From Gammaproteobacteria bacterium (lineage in GTDB: Bacteria; Pseudomonadota; Gammaproteobacteria; Steroidobacterales; Steroidobacteraceae), in NCBI GenBank assembly GCA_030830595.1, contig JAURMS010000195.1, positions 1-9,253 on the forward strand: a stretch of 9,253 nt of DNA, written 5' to 3'. Positions 7,602 to 9,253 of this stretch are shown here, one piece after another. Within the stretch, counting starts at the first letter, position 1. The number at the start of each line of letters is the position of its first letter. The position numbers and the translations under genes were made by a program. The notes under the pieces were generated by a model. The model saw only the letters and a program-made list of their open reading frames with translations, was not told where the DNA came from and searched no databases.

Positions 7602-7629
7602 CTATGGGGCCGGATGACGGGAATTCAAG
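7602..7629 (-). promoter_or_regulatory. Sigma-32-like heat-shock promoter for grpE
   Basis: On the minus strand CTTGAA (7629 down to 7624) and CCCCATAG (7609 down to 7602) are separated by 14 bases. The -35 hexamer and the CCCCAT core both match the RpoH consensus exactly, and only the last base of the CCCCATNT octamer differs. It overlaps the last codons of hrcA, and the hrcA TAG stop is part of the -10 box. Expected initiation (about 7592-7597) falls at or just before the grpE ATG. The match is strong, but the site also encodes the end of HrcA (LNSRHPAP), so it needs RNA evidence. Confidence 0.65.
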
Positions 7630-8678
7630 GCCGAACCCAGCAGCCGCGCGGTGAGGTCGACGATGGGGATGACCCGCTCGTAGGCCATGCGGGTGGGACC
7701 GATCACCCCCAGCACGCCAATGGTGTTTCCATCGGCGGAGTAAGGCGCCGCCACCACGGTGCAATCGTCGAGGATCCGGTAGCCGGATTCGTGCCCGATG
7801 AAGATCTGCACCCCCTCTGCGTGCAGGCTCTGGTCCAGCAGGTGCAGGATGTCGCGCTTCTCCGTGAACGCCTCGAACAGCCGGCGCAGCTTTTCCACAC
7901 TCGACAGCTCGGCGAAGCCCATCAGGTTCGCCTGTCCGGCGATCAGCACGTCGGCGCCGGTCGGCTGCTGACCCGAATCAAACAGGCGCTCGGCAATGTT
8001 GACCGCATCCTGCATCATCTGGTTCAGGGTCTCTCGAGCCTCCCGCAGCTGGGCGACCAGCAGCGAGCGCACGTTCGCCAGCTCCCGTCCCCGAAACTGT
8101 TCGTTCAGGAAGCCTGCGGCTCGACGCAACTGCTCGGGCGTGTAGTGGCGGTCCATCTGCAGGACCTTGTTTTGCACCTCACGCCCATTGACCACCAGGA
8201 TGGCCAACACCCGATTCTCCGACAGGCCAAGGAACTCGATCTGGGACAGCGCCGCCTGTGTGGCCCTGGGAACCAGCACGACGCCGGCGAGCCGGGTCAT
8301 GTTGGACAGGACCTCGCTGGCCGTCGCAACCAGTGCCTTGGGATCGTCGGTGCCTAGCTGGAACGCACGCTCCAGGCTTTCCACCTCCCCCGCTTCCGGC
8401 GGCTGGAACTTGAGCAGGGTATTCACGAACAGCCGGTAGCCCTTGTCGGTGGGAATCCGCCCGGCGGAGGTATGGGGCGAAGCCACAAAACCATGCTCCT
8501 CAAGGTCCGCCATCACGTTGCGTATCGAGGCAGAACTGAGTTGCAGGCCAGACTCACGGGAGAGGGTTCGGGACCCGACCGGTTGACCGTCGCGTATGTA
8601 ATGCTCGATCAGCGTCTTGAGCAGGGTTCTGGCCCGCTCGCTGATCCGGTCTTCCATCAACGGTGTGCCGTCAGTCAT
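7602..8678 (-). CDS. hrcA: Heat-inducible transcription repressor HrcA
   Basis: HrcA is a DNA-binding repressor that holds CIRCE operators until heat or substrate load takes away GroE-assisted folding. From ATG 8678 it has 358 residues (the family is usually about 340-350). A winged helix-turn-helix (about 34-85) reads GSRTLSRESGLQLSSASIRN, then the family signature SPHTSAGRIPTDKGYRLFV (68-86). The central dimerisation and GAF-like regions follow, ending with the conserved GVLGVIGPTRMAYERVIP block. The start is uncertain. ATG 8657 (MEDRISERARTLLKTL, 351 residues) fits the family N-terminus as well, and neither start has a good ribosome binding site. A GTG at 8744 would lie inside the CIRCE-like operator and is unlikely. 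The gene heads the operon, is nine bases from grpE, and probably represses itself through the upstream element. Confidence 0.96.
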   Translation of the reverse strand: MTDGTPLMEDRISERARTLLKTLIEHYIRDGQPVGSRTLSRESGLQLSSASIRNVMADLEEHGFVASPHTSAGRIPTDKGYRLFVNTLLKFQPPEAGEVESLERAFQLGTDDPKALVATASEVLSNMTRLAGVVLVPRATQAALSQIEFLGLSENRVLAILVVNGREVQNKVLQMDRHYTPEQLRRAAGFLNEQFRGRELANVRSLLVAQLREARETLNQMMQDAVNIAERLFDSGQQPTGADVLIAGQANLMGFAELSSVEKLRRLFEAFTEKRDILHLLDQSLHAEGVQIFIGHESGYRILDDCTVVAAPYSADGNTIGVLGVIGPTRMAYERVIPIVDLTARLLGSALNSRHPAP

Positions 8679-8730
8679 AAAGCAATGTTTCGAATGGTTT
8701 TTTTCACCCGGTCCCCAATGCCTGTAGCGG

Positions 8731-8760
8731 ACGTTAGCAACCACGCTTCGAGAGTGTCAA
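8731..8760 (-). promoter_or_regulatory. Sigma-70-like promoter of hrcA
   Basis: On the minus strand a perfect TTGACA (8760 down to 8755) is followed, after 18 bases, by TAACGT (8736 down to 8731), preceded by TGC as in an extended -10. The -10 hexamer matches only 3 of 6 positions, so the -35 and the TG carry the call. Initiation near 8724 would give a leader of about 45 bases before ATG 8678. The promoter is almost wholly covered by the CIRCE-like operator. Confidence 0.5.
8734..8760. promoter_or_regulatory. Degenerate CIRCE operator (HrcA-binding site)
   Basis: The plus strand has TTAGCAACC (8734-8742), a 9-base spacer, then GAGTGTCAA (8752-8760). The CIRCE consensus is TTAGCACTC-N9-GAGTGCTAA. 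Each arm matches at 7 of 9 positions and the spacer length is exact. The position, just upstream of hrcA in the divergent region with nadK, is where a CIRCE is expected. The arms are less symmetric with each other (5 of 9) than with the consensus, so affinity may be reduced. The operator also lies about 80 bases before nadK. Confidence 0.75.
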
Positions 8761-8837
8761 GCAGCCCGAAAATGCTTGCTCCCCAACCAGTTATGCCAGT
8801 AGTCGGCAAACTGCGCGCGTGATAAAACGTAGACCCC

Positions 8838-9253
8838 ATGGAAAGGCGTTTCCCAACCGTTGCCCTCGTGGGTCGGGCCCACGATCCGAGGGTCACCGAC
8901 TCGCTGTTGGCCCTGGCCGAACACCTGCGCCGCGGTGGTCGGGAAGTCATTTGTGAAACAGGGCCGTTGGCTGAGCTTTTCGGAGGGCTTGCCGGCGCTG
9001 TACCGGCCACTGTTCTCGCCCGACGCGCCGATCTGGTGGTGGCGGTCGGTGGGGACGGTACCATGCTTTACGCTGCTCAACTGGTGCTGGGAGGCGGCAC
9101 GCCTCTGCTGGGCATCAACCGCGGCCGGCTGGGTTTCCTGACAGACATCTCGCCACCGGAGATGATCGCTCGCCTCGATGAGGTCCTGGCCGGTCAGTAT
9201 CAGGAAGACGTGCGTGCCCTCCTCACTGCCCGCCTGGAGCGGGCCGGTCGGGA
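8838..9253 (+). CDS. nadK: NAD kinase, 5' part (cut by window edge)
   Basis: NAD kinase phosphorylates NAD to NADP, the only route to NADP in most bacteria. The frame starts at ATG 8838 (MERRFPTVALVG) and stays open to the right edge, giving 138 of an expected 290-300 residues. The nucleotide-binding GGDGTML is at 71-77 (D73 is the conserved Asp), and the NRGRLGFLTD signature is at 94-103. The start is fixed from above by an in-frame TAA at 8823-8825, and no other start codon lies between. No Shine-Dalgarno sequence is visible before the ATG (CGTAGACCCC). A weak TG-extended -10 (TAAAAC, 8823-8828, preceded by TGA) is so close to the ATG that any transcript from it would have almost no leader. 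nadK diverges from the hrcA operon across a 159-base gap holding the CIRCE-like element. Its C-terminal half is not in view. Confidence 0.96.
   Translation, partial: MERRFPTVALVGRAHDPRVTDSLLALAEHLRRGGREVICETGPLAELFGGLAGAVPATVLARRADLVVAVGGDGTMLYAAQLVLGGGTPLLGINRGRLGFLTDISPPEMIARLDEVLAGQYQEDVRALLTARLERAGR

Noticed and set aside
7023..8357. A 444-codon open frame on the plus strand, antisense to grpE and hrcA.
   Set aside because: It is a GC-rich shadow frame that crosses two well-supported genes. The encoded sequence is low-complexity Gln/Arg/Gly-rich text with no recognisable domain and no upstream ribosome binding site.
8679..8744. GTG at 8744 as the start of hrcA, adding 22 residues.
   Set aside because: It would place the N-terminus inside the CIRCE-like operator and promoter. 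The extra residues do not resemble the HrcA N-terminus and make the protein too long.
1..9253. Searched for tRNA genes, CRISPR arrays, insertion sequences, prophage or defence genes, and an undescribed system.
   Set aside because: Nearly all bases belong to eight recognised housekeeping genes and short regulatory gaps. No region differs clearly in composition and no unexplained long open frame remains.

Overview
The window is a compact, GC-rich chromosomal segment carrying conserved housekeeping genes. Seven genes lie on the minus strand in the order hrcA, grpE, dnaK, dnaJ, dapB, carA, carB, and nadK diverges from hrcA on the plus strand. carB is cut by the left edge and nadK by the right edge. 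All products align by eye with well-known gammaproteobacterial proteins, and the catalytic numbering is nearly that of E. coli. The joining of grpE-dnaK-dnaJ to dapB-carA-carB is typical of gammaproteobacteria. An hrcA gene and a CIRCE-like operator argue against enterics and Pseudomonas, which normally rely on sigma-32 alone. They fit better with groups such as Chromatiales, Ectothiorhodospiraceae or Xanthomonadales. This placement is inference from gene order and base composition.

Right side (about 7030-9253): the hrcA/nadK divergent region holds a sigma-70-like promoter whose -35 box lies inside a degenerate CIRCE element, so HrcA probably represses its own operon. Two sigma-32-like promoters follow, one at the hrcA/grpE junction and one at the grpE/dnaK junction. 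Each is built across the stop codon of the upstream gene. The operon therefore appears to have both heat-shock circuits: repression by HrcA/CIRCE and activation by sigma-32. grpE has no visible Shine-Dalgarno sequence, and its predicted sigma-32 transcript would start within a few bases of the ATG.

Middle (about 3868-7030): dnaK and dnaJ encode the Hsp70 chaperone and its J-protein partner, with GrpE as nucleotide exchange factor. A 9-bp hairpin separates dnaK from dnaJ and may set their relative expression.

Left side (1-3866): dapB (lysine and diaminopimelate synthesis) follows dnaJ by one base. After a 149-bp gap with its own hairpin come carA and carB, the two subunits of carbamoyl-phosphate synthetase (arginine and pyrimidine synthesis), also one base apart. 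No RNA genes, mobile elements, CRISPR arrays or foreign-looking islands were seen. No undescribed system was found; the most interesting content is regulatory.
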